Source of the DNA: Hufsiella ginkgonis
GTDB lineage: Bacteria; Bacteroidota; Bacteroidia; Sphingobacteriales; Sphingobacteriaceae
Length of the DNA stretch: 64,000 nucleotides
NCBI RefSeq assembly: GCF_009834915.1
Contig: NZ_WVHS01000001.1
Span: forward strand, 496,001 to 560,000
Reading direction: 5' to 3'
The translations under genes and the position numbers were made by a program. Positions 42,169-50,544 of this stretch are shown piece after piece. Each line of letters starts with the position of its first letter. Position 1 is the stretch's first letter. The notes under the pieces were generated by a model, which had not been told where the DNA came from, ran no database searches, and saw nothing but the letters and a program-made list of their open reading frames with translations.

Positions 42169-44499
42169 CTAGAATTTGAAGTTCCACGTTACTGATGGAA
42201 TAATGCCGAACAGCGAGATCTGTACCGCCTCGGTGCGTGTCGGGTCATTTTCTTTATCGCGGAACTGGATGGCATAGGGATTTTTCCGGTTAAGCGCATT
42301 ATACAGTCCAAAGCTCCAGCTCGACCGCAGCTTCTTCGTCTCCTTCGCTTTCAGCGTGGCGCTCACGTCCAGCCTCGAGGTGTAAGGCATGCGGTTGGCG
42401 TTCCGTTCGGTATAATAATAAGTGGTAAGGCCGTCGAGATCGTACTTGCCCGCAGGGAAGGTAACGGCGTTTCCGGTGTTGTAGATGTAGTTGGCGGAGA
42501 ACGTCCAGCGCTTCCCGGTATTATACATGCCTACCAGCGAAACATCGTGGGTACGGTCCTGCCGTGATGGAAAGTATTGCCCCCTGTTGATATCGTCGAA
42601 CTTTCGTTCAGTTTTAGATAGCGTGTAGCTGATCCAGCCGGTTAATTTCCCGGCCGTTTTCTTGGCGTAAAATTCCAGCCCATAGGCACGGCCCACGCCG
42701 TACAGCAGTTCAGATTCTACATCGCCATTGCCAATCAGCTCCGCGCCATCGCGGTAATCGATCTGGTTCTTCAGCCATTTGTAATACGTCTCCACAGAAA
42801 ACTCGAAGGAATTGTCTTTCGCATTGCGGAAATAGCCTATCGCAGCCTGGTCGGCGATCCCCGGCTTTATATTATTACTGCTCATTACATACTGATCGGT
42901 TGGTGAGCTGGTACTGGCATTGGTGAGCACATGTATGTTCTGCGTGTTGCGATTATAAGAGGCCTTCAGCGAGCTTCGCTCATTTAGTATATAACTGGCC
43001 GAAAAACGGGGCTCAGGATACACATATGATTTAACCACGTCGCCGCTTTTATAGTTGTTAGCGGCGGTTTCGTTGCCTTGCTGGTCGAACGTTCGGATGG
43101 TTCCGGGGCCAAGCAGGGAGAACGCGCTTACCCTGACGCCGTACAGCAGGCTCAGCTTTTCGGAAAGCGCCCACTCGTCTGACGCATAACCGGCCACTTC
43201 CATTCCGTAGCGGCTTTCTATTTTCAGGGGGTTAAAGATCGAACCCTCGCTGGCGGTGATCTCCGACGGGGATATACGGTGATGCGTGGCCTGCAAGCCG
43301 AACCGTACGGTGTGGTGGTTGCTGTAAAACTGGAGGTCCTCCTTGATGTTATAATCCCGGATAAGAGAAGTGATACGTGCGTTATTATCTTCGTCGAGCA
43401 GCTCGATGGCATACCTGTATTTGTTAAATATGAACGAAGTATTGGAGAACAGGCGGCTGTTAAACACATGGTTCAACCGCACGGTAGCCGTAGTATTACC
43501 CCAGTCGTTGGCGAACAGGTCGCGGATCCCGATATTATCCTGGCCGAAATATCCTGAAGCGTACAAGGTGTTCTTATCATTAAAACGATAGTTCAGCTTT
43601 GCATTCAGGTCGTAAAAGTTCAGGGTGTTGCCGCTGATCGACGAATCGGGCGAAGCCTTCAGCAGCAGATCGATGTATGTTCGCCGCGCACTTACCATAA
43701 AGGAGCCCCGGTTTTTTACGATAGGGCCTTCCGCTTTAACGCGGGAAGCGATAAGCCCGATGCCGCCTTCCGCACCGAATTGCTGGTTGTTGCCATCCTG
43801 CATCTTTACGTCGAGGACAGAAGAAAGCCTCCCGCCATATTGCGCCGGCATACCGCCTTTATAAAGGCTTACATCTTTTATGGCATCGGCGTTAAAGGTG
43901 GAAAAGAATCCCAGCAGGTGCGATGAATTATATACCGTGGCCTCATCCAGGAGGATCAGGTTCTGGTCGGCCGCCCCACCCCGCACGAAAAACCCGGTAG
44001 TGCCTTCGCCGCCGGACTTTACCCCCGGCAACAGCTGGATAGTTTTGAGCACGTCCTTTTCGCCAAATAGCACGGGCAAGTTATCGAGCTCGGCCATATT
44101 AAGCTTGTCGATGCCCATTTGGGGGGTGCGCACGTTCTGGTCTTTGCGGTCGGCTGCGCTGATCCGTATTTCCTGGAGTGTAGTACCCGCAGGCGAGAGC
44201 GCGAGATCTGCTTTTTGCGAAGCGTTCAGCGTGATCTTTTTAGTATATAACTCGTACCCGGTATAAGTAACGGAAAGTACGTACTCCCCGGCTATCCCGG
44301 AAAGTGAATAAAAGCCATACGCATTGGTGGACATTGCCGAGGTTGCTGTTCCGGTAAGCTTTACCGTAGCCCCGATCAGCGTTTCGCCGGAGGCGGCATC
44401 GCGTACGGTACCGCTAACGGTAAATCGTTGTTGTGCAAGGACCGGTGACGCTAAAAGGCAGCAGATAAGAGAAAATAACGGGAAGAGGTGTTTAATCAT
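42169..44499 (-). CDS. TonB-dependent receptor
   Basis: The 776-residue receptor has a signal peptide (about 1-22). A CarboxypepD_reg-like domain (about 24-110) with GTVRDAASGETLIGATVKLTG comes first. The plug (about 115-225) has LPVLFGEKDVLKTIQLLPGVKSGGEG, and a 22-strand-type barrel extends to a C-terminal Phe. No STN domain is present. With DUF4249 it forms a two-gene uptake unit for an unidentified ligand. An inverted repeat lies in its upstream region at 44592-44614. Confidence 0.9.
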   Translation of the reverse strand: MIKHLFPLFSLICCLLASPVLAQQRFTVSGTVRDAASGETLIGATVKLTGTATSAMSTNAYGFYSLSGIAGEYVLSVTYTGYELYTKKITLNASQKADLALSPAGTTLQEIRISAADRKDQNVRTPQMGIDKLNMAELDNLPVLFGEKDVLKTIQLLPGVKSGGEGTTGFFVRGGAADQNLILLDEATVYNSSHLLGFFSTFNADAIKDVSLYKGGMPAQYGGRLSSVLDVKMQDGNNQQFGAEGGIGLIASRVKAEGPIVKNRGSFMVSARRTYIDLLLKASPDSSISGNTLNFYDLNAKLNYRFNDKNTLYASGYFGQDNIGIRDLFANDWGNTTATVRLNHVFNSRLFSNTSFIFNKYRYAIELLDEDNNARITSLIRDYNIKEDLQFYSNHHTVRFGLQATHHRISPSEITASEGSIFNPLKIESRYGMEVAGYASDEWALSEKLSLLYGVRVSAFSLLGPGTIRTFDQQGNETAANNYKSGDVVKSYVYPEPRFSASYILNERSSLKASYNRNTQNIHVLTNASTSSPTDQYVMSSNNIKPGIADQAAIGYFRNAKDNSFEFSVETYYKWLKNQIDYRDGAELIGNGDVESELLYGVGRAYGLEFYAKKTAGKLTGWISYTLSKTERKFDDINRGQYFPSRQDRTHDVSLVGMYNTGKRWTFSANYIYNTGNAVTFPAGKYDLDGLTTYYYTERNANRMPYTSRLDVSATLKAKETKKLRSSWSFGLYNALNRKNPYAIQFRDKENDPTRTEAVQISLFGIIPSVTWNFKF

Positions 44500-44591
44500 G
44501 TCGGAACGGATAAATCTTCATACTGCTATAGACGACCGGCAAGGGGTAAGATGTTACGCAGGGCGAAAAAAAGTTTTATATGGTGAACACG

Positions 44592-44614
44592 ATGCGCTTA
44601 TGGAGTAAGCGCAT
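44592..44614. promoter_or_regulatory. 9-base inverted repeat in the divergent spacer
   Basis: ATGCGCTTA (44592-44600) and TAAGCGCAT (44606-44614) are perfect inverted copies with a 5-base centre. They lie between the TonB receptor (start 44499) and the membrane lipoprotein (start 44753). Only a weak T run follows, so an operator is as likely as a terminator. Confidence 0.45.
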
Positions 44615-44752
44615 TATTTTCTAACAGTTATAAGTTCTAAAAACGTTCAATTAATCCAATATTCCGAAAACTGCACTATTTTGCAACAAAAAGATTGCCT
44701 GCAATCGAATATTAAACTACATTTAGACCAACTAACCTAACCCTTATCATTT

Positions 44753-45622
44753 ATGAAACCCTTATTTTTGATTCTATTTTTCGTGGCTTTTTTCGCCAGC
44801 GGATGTACACCGCCCGCCCAGGGCTCTGACCTTTACAAAACGCTGGCATTCGTGATTATTGCCCTGATCATCATCCTCTTCTTTGCACTGGCAATCTACA
44901 GCAACATTCTGCGGGATGAGGTAAATGACTGCCACTCCTTCGACAAAAAAGTACACCAGAGAGGAAAACGCGGACGTGTGCTGGCCGATCCCAGGTACCC
45001 GTTCAGTTTGTCTAAAGTACAGCTGGCAGTGTGGACGGTAATCATTTCCTGTTCCTTTATTTACCTGGCGCTTTGCAAAGGCGATTGTACAGATGCCCCG
45101 ATCAATCAAACCGCATTGATCTTAATGGGTATTGGCGTTGGAGTAACGGCCAGTGCCGCCATTATTGACAAGAAAGAGATCGGCGACAACCGTGTGAGGC
45201 ATCAGAACGCTCCTTCCGAGGGCTTTTTTGTCGACATCCTGTCCGATAATAACGGCATCAGCATCCATCGTTTTCAAAATGTAGTGTGGACAGTAATTGC
45301 GATGGTTATCTACATTAACAAAGTTTGTACGATCGAGGCAGGATGCCTGTTACCGGAGCTTAGCCAAACACTTTTGATCTTGACCGGGATCAGCAGCGCT
45401 ACCTATGTGGCCCTCAAGGCTGGTGAGAACAGTCCGCCGGATGGAAGCACCCAAGCGGACGACGATACCGTTACTGCCGGCGTTACCGCGAGCCCTGCGG
45501 GAGGTCCCGTCGTAGTGGTTGCTCCCCTTACCGCCGTTACACCCGCCGAAACAGCCGGTACGCCGCCCACTGATCCACCCTATACGCCGCCAGCCGAGCC
45601 GGTCGGCGGACAGCCAGTATAA
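44753..45622 (+). CDS. Membrane lipoprotein with duplicated two-helix module and Pro-rich tail
   Basis: The 289-residue protein has a lipobox (FASGC, Cys18) and a further helix at about 29-50. Two related modules follow: SKVQLAVWTVIISCSFIYL...ALILMGIGVG (about 85-135) and HRFQNVVWTVIAMVIYI...TLLILTGISS (about 170-222). Each pairs a Q-x-x-x-W-T-V-I helix with an LxGI helix. The last 60 residues are rich in Pro, Thr, Val and Ala. I do not know the function. It starts a cluster with a muramidase, so a holin-, tail- or envelope-related role is possible. Its start is preceded by an AACCTAACCCTTATC leader also seen before two other genes of the cluster. Confidence 0.75.
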   Translation: MKPLFLILFFVAFFASGCTPPAQGSDLYKTLAFVIIALIIILFFALAIYSNILRDEVNDCHSFDKKVHQRGKRGRVLADPRYPFSLSKVQLAVWTVIISCSFIYLALCKGDCTDAPINQTALILMGIGVGVTASAAIIDKKEIGDNRVRHQNAPSEGFFVDILSDNNGISIHRFQNVVWTVIAMVIYINKVCTIEAGCLLPELSQTLLILTGISSATYVALKAGENSPPDGSTQADDDTVTAGVTASPAGGPVVVVAPLTAVTPAETAGTPPTDPPYTPPAEPVGGQPV

Positions 45623-45672
45623 TGCAGTCTTGCACCCTCACTCATTATTACTAACCAATAAACCTTATCCGT

Positions 45673-45783
45673 ATGTTAACCCCTACTCCTTTGTCCACAG
45701 GTGGCGGAACGGGGGTAACCCTTACCAACAGGCATCCTGGCTTTAGCACGGCTACGGTCCCGCAGTACTCCATCTCCTGCTAA
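45673..45783 (+). CDS. 36-residue peptide ORF
   Basis: A short frame from the ATG at 45673 to the TAA at 45781 encodes 36 residues, starting MLTPTPLSTGGG and ending SISC with a C-terminal cysteine. It lies between the membrane lipoprotein and the muramidase, and its start is preceded by AACCTTATCC, like the starts at 44753 and 46447. It has no signal peptide and no known family. It is real only if the shared leader reflects translation; otherwise this is a spacer. Confidence 0.4.
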   Translation: MLTPTPLSTGGGTGVTLTNRHPGFSTATVPQYSISC

Positions 45784-45820
45784 AAAATTCAATTCATTTT
45801 CACACCAAAAATTAATTACA

Positions 45821-46402
45821 ATGGCACAATTCATCGAAGCATTCCAAATTACCATGGGCAACGAAGGCGGGTACGCAAACAATCCGGCAGATCCGGGTGG
45901 CGAAACTTATAAAGGGATCTCCAGAAACAACTGGCCGACCTGGCCGGGCTGGCCGGCAGTAGATGCCGCAGTTGCCAGTACAGGCGATGTGGCATCGGCT
46001 ATAGACGCCGCGCTTGCCGGTAACGCATCCCTACAGGGCGAGGTGCAGGCATTTTATAAGGCCAACTTCTGGGACATCATGCAGCTCGACAGCCTCAACG
46101 ACCAGCCAACCGCCAACCAGCTATTTGATATTGCCGTAAATATGGGCCCTGGCCTGGCGCCGCGCCTGCTGCAGCAAGCGATAGATAACCTGACGCCACC
46201 ACCCAACCCGCTCATTACGGTCGATGGGGAGGTTGGTCCGCTCACGCTGGCTGCTGCCAACAGCGCTAATCCCGAATCGCTTTATAACAACCTCTGTTCG
46301 CTGCGCAACGAACGGTACCGGGCAATAATTGCCGCCAACCCATCTATGCAGCAATTTGCCAATTCCTGGTTCAGCAGGATTACACCTTATCCCGCCGCCT
46401 GA
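45821..46402 (+). CDS. GH108 family muramidase (N-acetylmuramidase/endolysin-like)
   Basis: This 193-residue protein opens with a GH108 catalytic domain: NEGGYANNPADPGGETYKGIS with catalytic Glu15. It is followed by a PG_binding_3-type domain (about 95-190) with ITVDGEVGPLTLAA and LRNERYRAI. It cuts the glycan chain of peptidoglycan. There is no signal peptide, as in phage lysins, so release must depend on another protein. The cluster partners (membrane lipoprotein at 44753, small proteins) could serve this. No phage structural genes are nearby. Confidence 0.9.
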   Translation: MAQFIEAFQITMGNEGGYANNPADPGGETYKGISRNNWPTWPGWPAVDAAVASTGDVASAIDAALAGNASLQGEVQAFYKANFWDIMQLDSLNDQPTANQLFDIAVNMGPGLAPRLLQQAIDNLTPPPNPLITVDGEVGPLTLAAANSANPESLYNNLCSLRNERYRAIIAANPSMQQFANSWFSRITPYPAA

Positions 46403-46446
46403 CCCGCGAATTAAGCTTATTTAACCTTAACCTTATCACAATTTTT

Positions 46447-46791
46447 ATGACCTGGATCGCTACCAGTACTGCGTGTAAAAACACCTTTATGACATTGGTA
46501 CACCTCGGCCAGCTAGACATTACTTACCCGTTCCTGCAAGCGGGGAATCTGCAGATGTCGCAGCTCCAGTTTTACATTGCCGGCGCCACCCTAACCATTA
46601 TCCGAACCAACGCCATCATGCTGGCCAGTTCGATCGACGATCAGTTCACGGCGCTTTGCGGGGCGACTTATGCCGGCGCCGCCACCCGGCAAACCGCCAT
46701 AACCAGGATGCAGGCGATCCTGGTACGGGACGACAATATTGTATCAAACCTTTCAGACACTATCAATCAACTGTATGTATTCCCCGCTTAA
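46447..46791 (+). CDS. Small protein of unknown function in muramidase cluster
   Basis: This 114-residue protein starts MTWIATSTACKNTF and has a mostly helical, Ala/Thr/Ile-rich sequence, with two cysteines and mildly hydrophobic stretches at about 43-62. It has no signal peptide and I recognise no family. The start is preceded by TTAACCTTAACCTTATC, the same leader type as at 44753 and 45673. The end overlaps the next gene by 17 bases. Confidence 0.6.
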   Translation: MTWIATSTACKNTFMTLVHLGQLDITYPFLQAGNLQMSQLQFYIAGATLTIIRTNAIMLASSIDDQFTALCGATYAGAATRQTAITRMQAILVRDDNIVSNLSDTINQLYVFPA

Positions 46792-47968
46792 CTTCACTTC
46801 CGTCAGGAATATGGCAGCAATAGTGCTGGCTATCGCCGGTTCATTTACCGCAGCAGCGCAAGTACCTGCTGTCCAACTTCCCTCGCCGATGTCGGTAAAC
46901 GAGCTTCAAAAACTTGCCGATACTCTACTCAGCGATCCGGCCACGTACAACGATGCCTACGCAAAGTTCCTTTCCGGGGTAGCCACCACTTCGCCGCAGC
47001 TGTACAAAACGCTCCGCGACCTGAATGTGAACTTCAAAACGTTCGAAGCTACCGGTCAGCCGGCAGCGCTCGGCCTGGATTACAGTTACCAGAACAGCTG
47101 GACAAAAACACGGGTTACCGGCAACAATGCGGGATTCCAGAGCTATACCCTCAATTTCGAGGGCAACATTGCCTATCGCAAGGCCAATAACCCCGCCAAT
47201 CTCCTGCAATCAACGTTCACTTACACCAGCTCCTTTCTGCATGGCGGCAAAACGCAAGTGCTTACGCCGGCAGAACGGGCCCGGTATACGCAAATCAGTG
47301 ATTCTGCATTCAACGCGAACGTGGCCGGCAACATGGCGTTGGCAAAAACGCTGGATAAAAAAGCCATACAATTCATCCAGACCTCGAACCAGTATTACAT
47401 CGGCATCAACGGAAATTTCAGCTACGAAACTAACCAGGACTTTTCGCGCCAGCAATTTGTGCCGGGGGTGCTCGTAAACCTTGGCGCCAGGCCCTGGAAC
47501 CGCAACGAAGCCTTATTGTACTTTAACCTGCCCGATTATCCATTTGCCCTTATCCGGCTGCTCACCGGGACGAGCGATTCGTTTAAGCTTTCGCCCGCCT
47601 CCTTTCCCAGCGGGCTTATAGGCATCGATCACGTAATGCCCGGGCAAGACAGCGTGCGCCGGGCATTAACAGGAAACTTAAACGCTTACAACCGTTTCAG
47701 GTGCGAATTTGCTTTTAAAACACAGATGGCGCAGATCGGCACGGAAACCTTGTTCTTTAGCGCCGATTACCGGTACTACCGCGAGCTGAACGCGGTAAGC
47801 GCCATAAAAAAAGCCGATATGGCGAAGTACGGCTATTTCACCGCGGCGATAGCAGCCACCAACGGCTTTTTCATCAGCTATGCCTCGGGCAAGCTCCCGT
47901 TCGATCAGCGAAACAGCAATACGTACGGCCTGGGTATTCATTACAACCTCGGGAACTTTAAGAGGTAG
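46775..47968 (+). CDS. Exported, probably outer-membrane protein, unknown function
   Basis: The start is placed at the ATG at 46775, whose product MYSPLNFTSVRNMAAIVLAIAGSF carries a signal peptide. The ATG at 46811 is possible but lacks a positive N-region. The 397-residue protein has an alpha-helical start (about 35-90) and then many amphipathic strands (LGLDYSYQNSWTKTRVTG, YYIGINGNFSYETNQDF, FFSADYRYYRELNAV). It ends GLGIHYNLGNFKR like a small barrel. I do not recognise a family. It overlaps the preceding small gene, so the cluster is compactly organised. Confidence 0.65.
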   Translation: MYSPLNFTSVRNMAAIVLAIAGSFTAAAQVPAVQLPSPMSVNELQKLADTLLSDPATYNDAYAKFLSGVATTSPQLYKTLRDLNVNFKTFEATGQPAALGLDYSYQNSWTKTRVTGNNAGFQSYTLNFEGNIAYRKANNPANLLQSTFTYTSSFLHGGKTQVLTPAERARYTQISDSAFNANVAGNMALAKTLDKKAIQFIQTSNQYYIGINGNFSYETNQDFSRQQFVPGVLVNLGARPWNRNEALLYFNLPDYPFALIRLLTGTSDSFKLSPASFPSGLIGIDHVMPGQDSVRRALTGNLNAYNRFRCEFAFKTQMAQIGTETLFFSADYRYYRELNAVSAIKKADMAKYGYFTAAIAATNGFFISYASGKLPFDQRNSNTYGLGIHYNLGNFKR

Positions 47969-47982
47969 GCTGAGCGGCCCGG

Positions 47983-48156
47983 CTACCCACCCTGGTTTAA
48001 GATTTTCCTGCTGTAAACACGGTACCCGCCAGGCGCCCTGGCCGCCGCACAGGTACTGCCGCTTAGCGTGATGTTCCCGCTTTCGAGCACATTGATCCAG
48101 GTTCCGGAAGCGCCAAAATCGATATTGAGCGCCTGATTAAGGAAGGATACAACAAG
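47983..48156 (-). pseudogene. Remnant of a secreted alpha-amylase-like C-terminal domain
   Basis: On the minus strand a 57-residue open segment ends at TAG (47983-47985) and reads LNIDFGASGTWINVLESGN, then APGGYRVYSRK. The FGASGTW and PGGYRVY strands resemble the last beta-domain of secreted GH13 alpha-amylases. There is no start codon, and a stop lies just upstream (48157-48159), so it is a decayed fragment. It faces the muramidase cluster across its end. Confidence 0.45.
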
Positions 48157-48220
48157 TTAACACGCAATTAATCCAGGTATTAAACTGCCGTGCGTCTTTT
48201 GTACCACCTTGTACCGCGGT

Positions 48221-49471
48221 ATGAAACACACCTTACTCTCGCTCTCCCTGCTATTCTTGTGCGCTTTCGCTGCTGCGCAGGATAAAACACCTAAAGCCGG
48301 TTACCAGTTTGTAAAAGCCGGAAGCTGGGTACAGGTGAAGAACTTCTACCTGCTCACGCTGCTGGAGCAGGACAAAGCGGCTAACACCTTGCTCGCTGCC
48401 GACAGCACGCTCGTACAGCTTTCGCGGAAACGGCAAAACGCCGTCGCCTCGTCGGTGACGGCCTGCAAAGACATTGCGTGCTTCACCACCCCGTTAAAAT
48501 TCAGCGACCAGGAGATCACGCAGCTGTCGGCCGCCCTTACCCGTCTTTATAAACCAGGAAATGCGCTCGGCGACCTGGTAAAAAATCACCTGCTCCCTTC
48601 CGGTATGTACCTGCAATATCACAGCCTAACCCTTCCGGAGATATTGGTAAAAGCATGGGAACAGGATGCCCGTGCGGTAAACTATACCGTCGGCGTGTAC
48701 CTGGAAGGCAATAAGCCGAACTACCCGCTCATCGACTCTATCAGTTTTAATACACGGGCGCCAAGGTACGCGGCATCGCTCCACACGTTCTCGTCGGCGC
48801 TGATCGCAGGCACGCGTAACAGCCGCTTGTTTTTCCAACTACCCATGCAGGCAGCCCTGCTCAGTCTCGAGATCAACGAACGTAACCACGCGGGCGAATA
48901 CGAACCGATGGCCGCAACGATAAACAAAACGCCGTTTGTACATATAAAAGAGGTTACCTGGGACAGGTACCCCTATTCCGCAATCATTGTTCCGGGCGCC
49001 GGGCCCGATGATCCGAACACGCCGCTCAGTGCGGCAGGTATGTTGCGTTGCAGGCTCGCCGCTGCAGCATTCAGGGCCGGTAAAGCGCCATTTCTCATCG
49101 TGTCTGGCGGCAGGGTACATCCTTATAAAACCAAATGGAACGAAGCCATTGAAATGCAGGACTACCTCGTAAAGGTGCTGGGCATCCCCGAAAACGCCGT
49201 GATCGCAGAGCCTCATGCCCGCCATACCACCACCAATATGCGTAACGGGATACGATTGATGTTCAGGTATGGAATGCCGTTCACCAAAACCGGGCTGATC
49301 ATTACCGATAAATTCCAGAGCGATTTTATCATGACTATGGACGAACGCTGCCGGAAAGAGCTCGGGTACGTTCCCTATAAATTGGGCAGGCGTGTAAGTG
49401 ACACCGGGATCGAGTTCCTGCCGCTCACCGAAGCGATGCGGGTAGATGCCGACGAGCCGATGGACCCTTAA
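48221..49471 (+). CDS. DUF218/YdcF-like exported protein
   Basis: The start is the ATG at 48221, giving 416 residues with a signal peptide (cleavage near AAAQ, residue 20). The N-terminal 230 residues have no family I recognise. The C-terminal DUF218 domain (about 250-405) shows IIVPGAGPDDPNTPLSAAG, FLIVSGGRVHPYKTKWNEA, EPHARHTTTNM and the conserved Glu in WNEAIEM. YdcF/ElyC/SanA relatives take part in envelope or peptidoglycan processes. The long N-terminal region is unusual. It is followed after 20 bases by the gene at 49492, so the two are likely one operon. Confidence 0.8.
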   Translation: MKHTLLSLSLLFLCAFAAAQDKTPKAGYQFVKAGSWVQVKNFYLLTLLEQDKAANTLLAADSTLVQLSRKRQNAVASSVTACKDIACFTTPLKFSDQEITQLSAALTRLYKPGNALGDLVKNHLLPSGMYLQYHSLTLPEILVKAWEQDARAVNYTVGVYLEGNKPNYPLIDSISFNTRAPRYAASLHTFSSALIAGTRNSRLFFQLPMQAALLSLEINERNHAGEYEPMAATINKTPFVHIKEVTWDRYPYSAIIVPGAGPDDPNTPLSAAGMLRCRLAAAAFRAGKAPFLIVSGGRVHPYKTKWNEAIEMQDYLVKVLGIPENAVIAEPHARHTTTNMRNGIRLMFRYGMPFTKTGLIITDKFQSDFIMTMDERCRKELGYVPYKLGRRVSDTGIEFLPLTEAMRVDADEPMDP

Positions 49472-49491
49472 CTACAGTAACGTTTTATCAC

Positions 49492-50367
49492 ATGAAAAGA
49501 TCCTTATTAGCCGGTTCGTTAATCCTCCTTCTGGCTGCTGCATTTAAGCCTGCTAACCCGACCCTTACGCTAAAAAGAGAAACGGCCGCCGACTCGATGG
49601 GCGCCTGCCAGGGTATTTCGTACCAGCATGGGCGGATCTTCCTGTACGGAGACCGTGAAGTTGGCATGATCCGCGAATTTAAACGGTCCGGCGACTCGCT
49701 GGTATACCTGAAAAAAGAATACCGCCTTACGCAGAACGGCGCCGACCTGATCGGCCACCCCACCGGCATCGCGGTACACCGCGACCTTCCCGTTTTTATC
49801 GGGAACTCGGTAAAGCTCAATCCCGAAGGCACCAGGTGGAAAACCGATATCTATTGCGTAAACTGGAACGGGCTGCTTAAGAGCGGCACCTTAGATGGTA
49901 ACCTTTTAAACACCATCGACGACGATGCCTGTATACAGGGCACCCGCCCAGAATATGTGCGGTACCGCGGCAAATGGTACGTAGCCACGGCCGATTACGG
50001 CGACCACGGCAACGAAGTGCGCCTCTATGATCCCGGAAAACTGCGGACCTGCAGGAAAAGCAGTGAGCCGGGTGTGCTTTTCAAAAAATTCACCTGCTCG
50101 CCATGGGTGCAGAACCTGTATTGGGCCGATTCAAAAAACACCCTGGTCCTTATCCAGAACCAGGTTGAGGGACGCAAATGGAAGTTCACTTTCGTGGACA
50201 TGGAAAAGTCGCTCGATTCAGGAAAGATGGTCGTTAAAGACACCCAACTTATTGACTCCCGCGAGGATGAGCTTGAAGGCTTCGCCCTGATCGGGAACCT
50301 TACCGAAGGGATCGCGGTAACCTCCGCCAGGAAAAAGAATGTGAACTTCATGCACCTCGGCTGGTAA
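49492..50367 (+). CDS. Secreted protein of unknown function, propeller-like
   Basis: The 291-residue protein has a signal peptide (about 1-23). Short repeated units (GRIFLYGDREVGMI, GKWYVATADYGDHGNEVRLYD, KWKFTFVDMEKSLD) suggest a five- or six-bladed propeller. Conserved TADYGDHG and EDELEGF segments carry acidic residues that could bind a metal or sugar. I do not recognise a family with certainty. It is co-oriented with the DUF218 gene 20 bases upstream. Confidence 0.65.
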   Translation: MKRSLLAGSLILLLAAAFKPANPTLTLKRETAADSMGACQGISYQHGRIFLYGDREVGMIREFKRSGDSLVYLKKEYRLTQNGADLIGHPTGIAVHRDLPVFIGNSVKLNPEGTRWKTDIYCVNWNGLLKSGTLDGNLLNTIDDDACIQGTRPEYVRYRGKWYVATADYGDHGNEVRLYDPGKLRTCRKSSEPGVLFKKFTCSPWVQNLYWADSKNTLVLIQNQVEGRKWKFTFVDMEKSLDSGKMVVKDTQLIDSREDELEGFALIGNLTEGIAVTSARKKNVNFMHLGW

Positions 50368-50544
50368 TGAACACAAAACTATCAACCTTAAAATTACCGC
50401 CTATGAAATGATACGCCTCCGATAAGAAATAACGGGTGAGAAAAGGAGCCGGCGACCGCGTCAACAGTCAGCCGGCGGTATTCATCGCCACGAATCAAAA
50501 AGCCGTCTATAGCTTCCATTTCCTAACAATCAATTTTTAAATGT

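Noticed and set aside
44753..46791. A prophage
   Set aside because: A lysin-like muramidase is present, but there are no capsid, tail, terminase, portal or integrase genes in the window.
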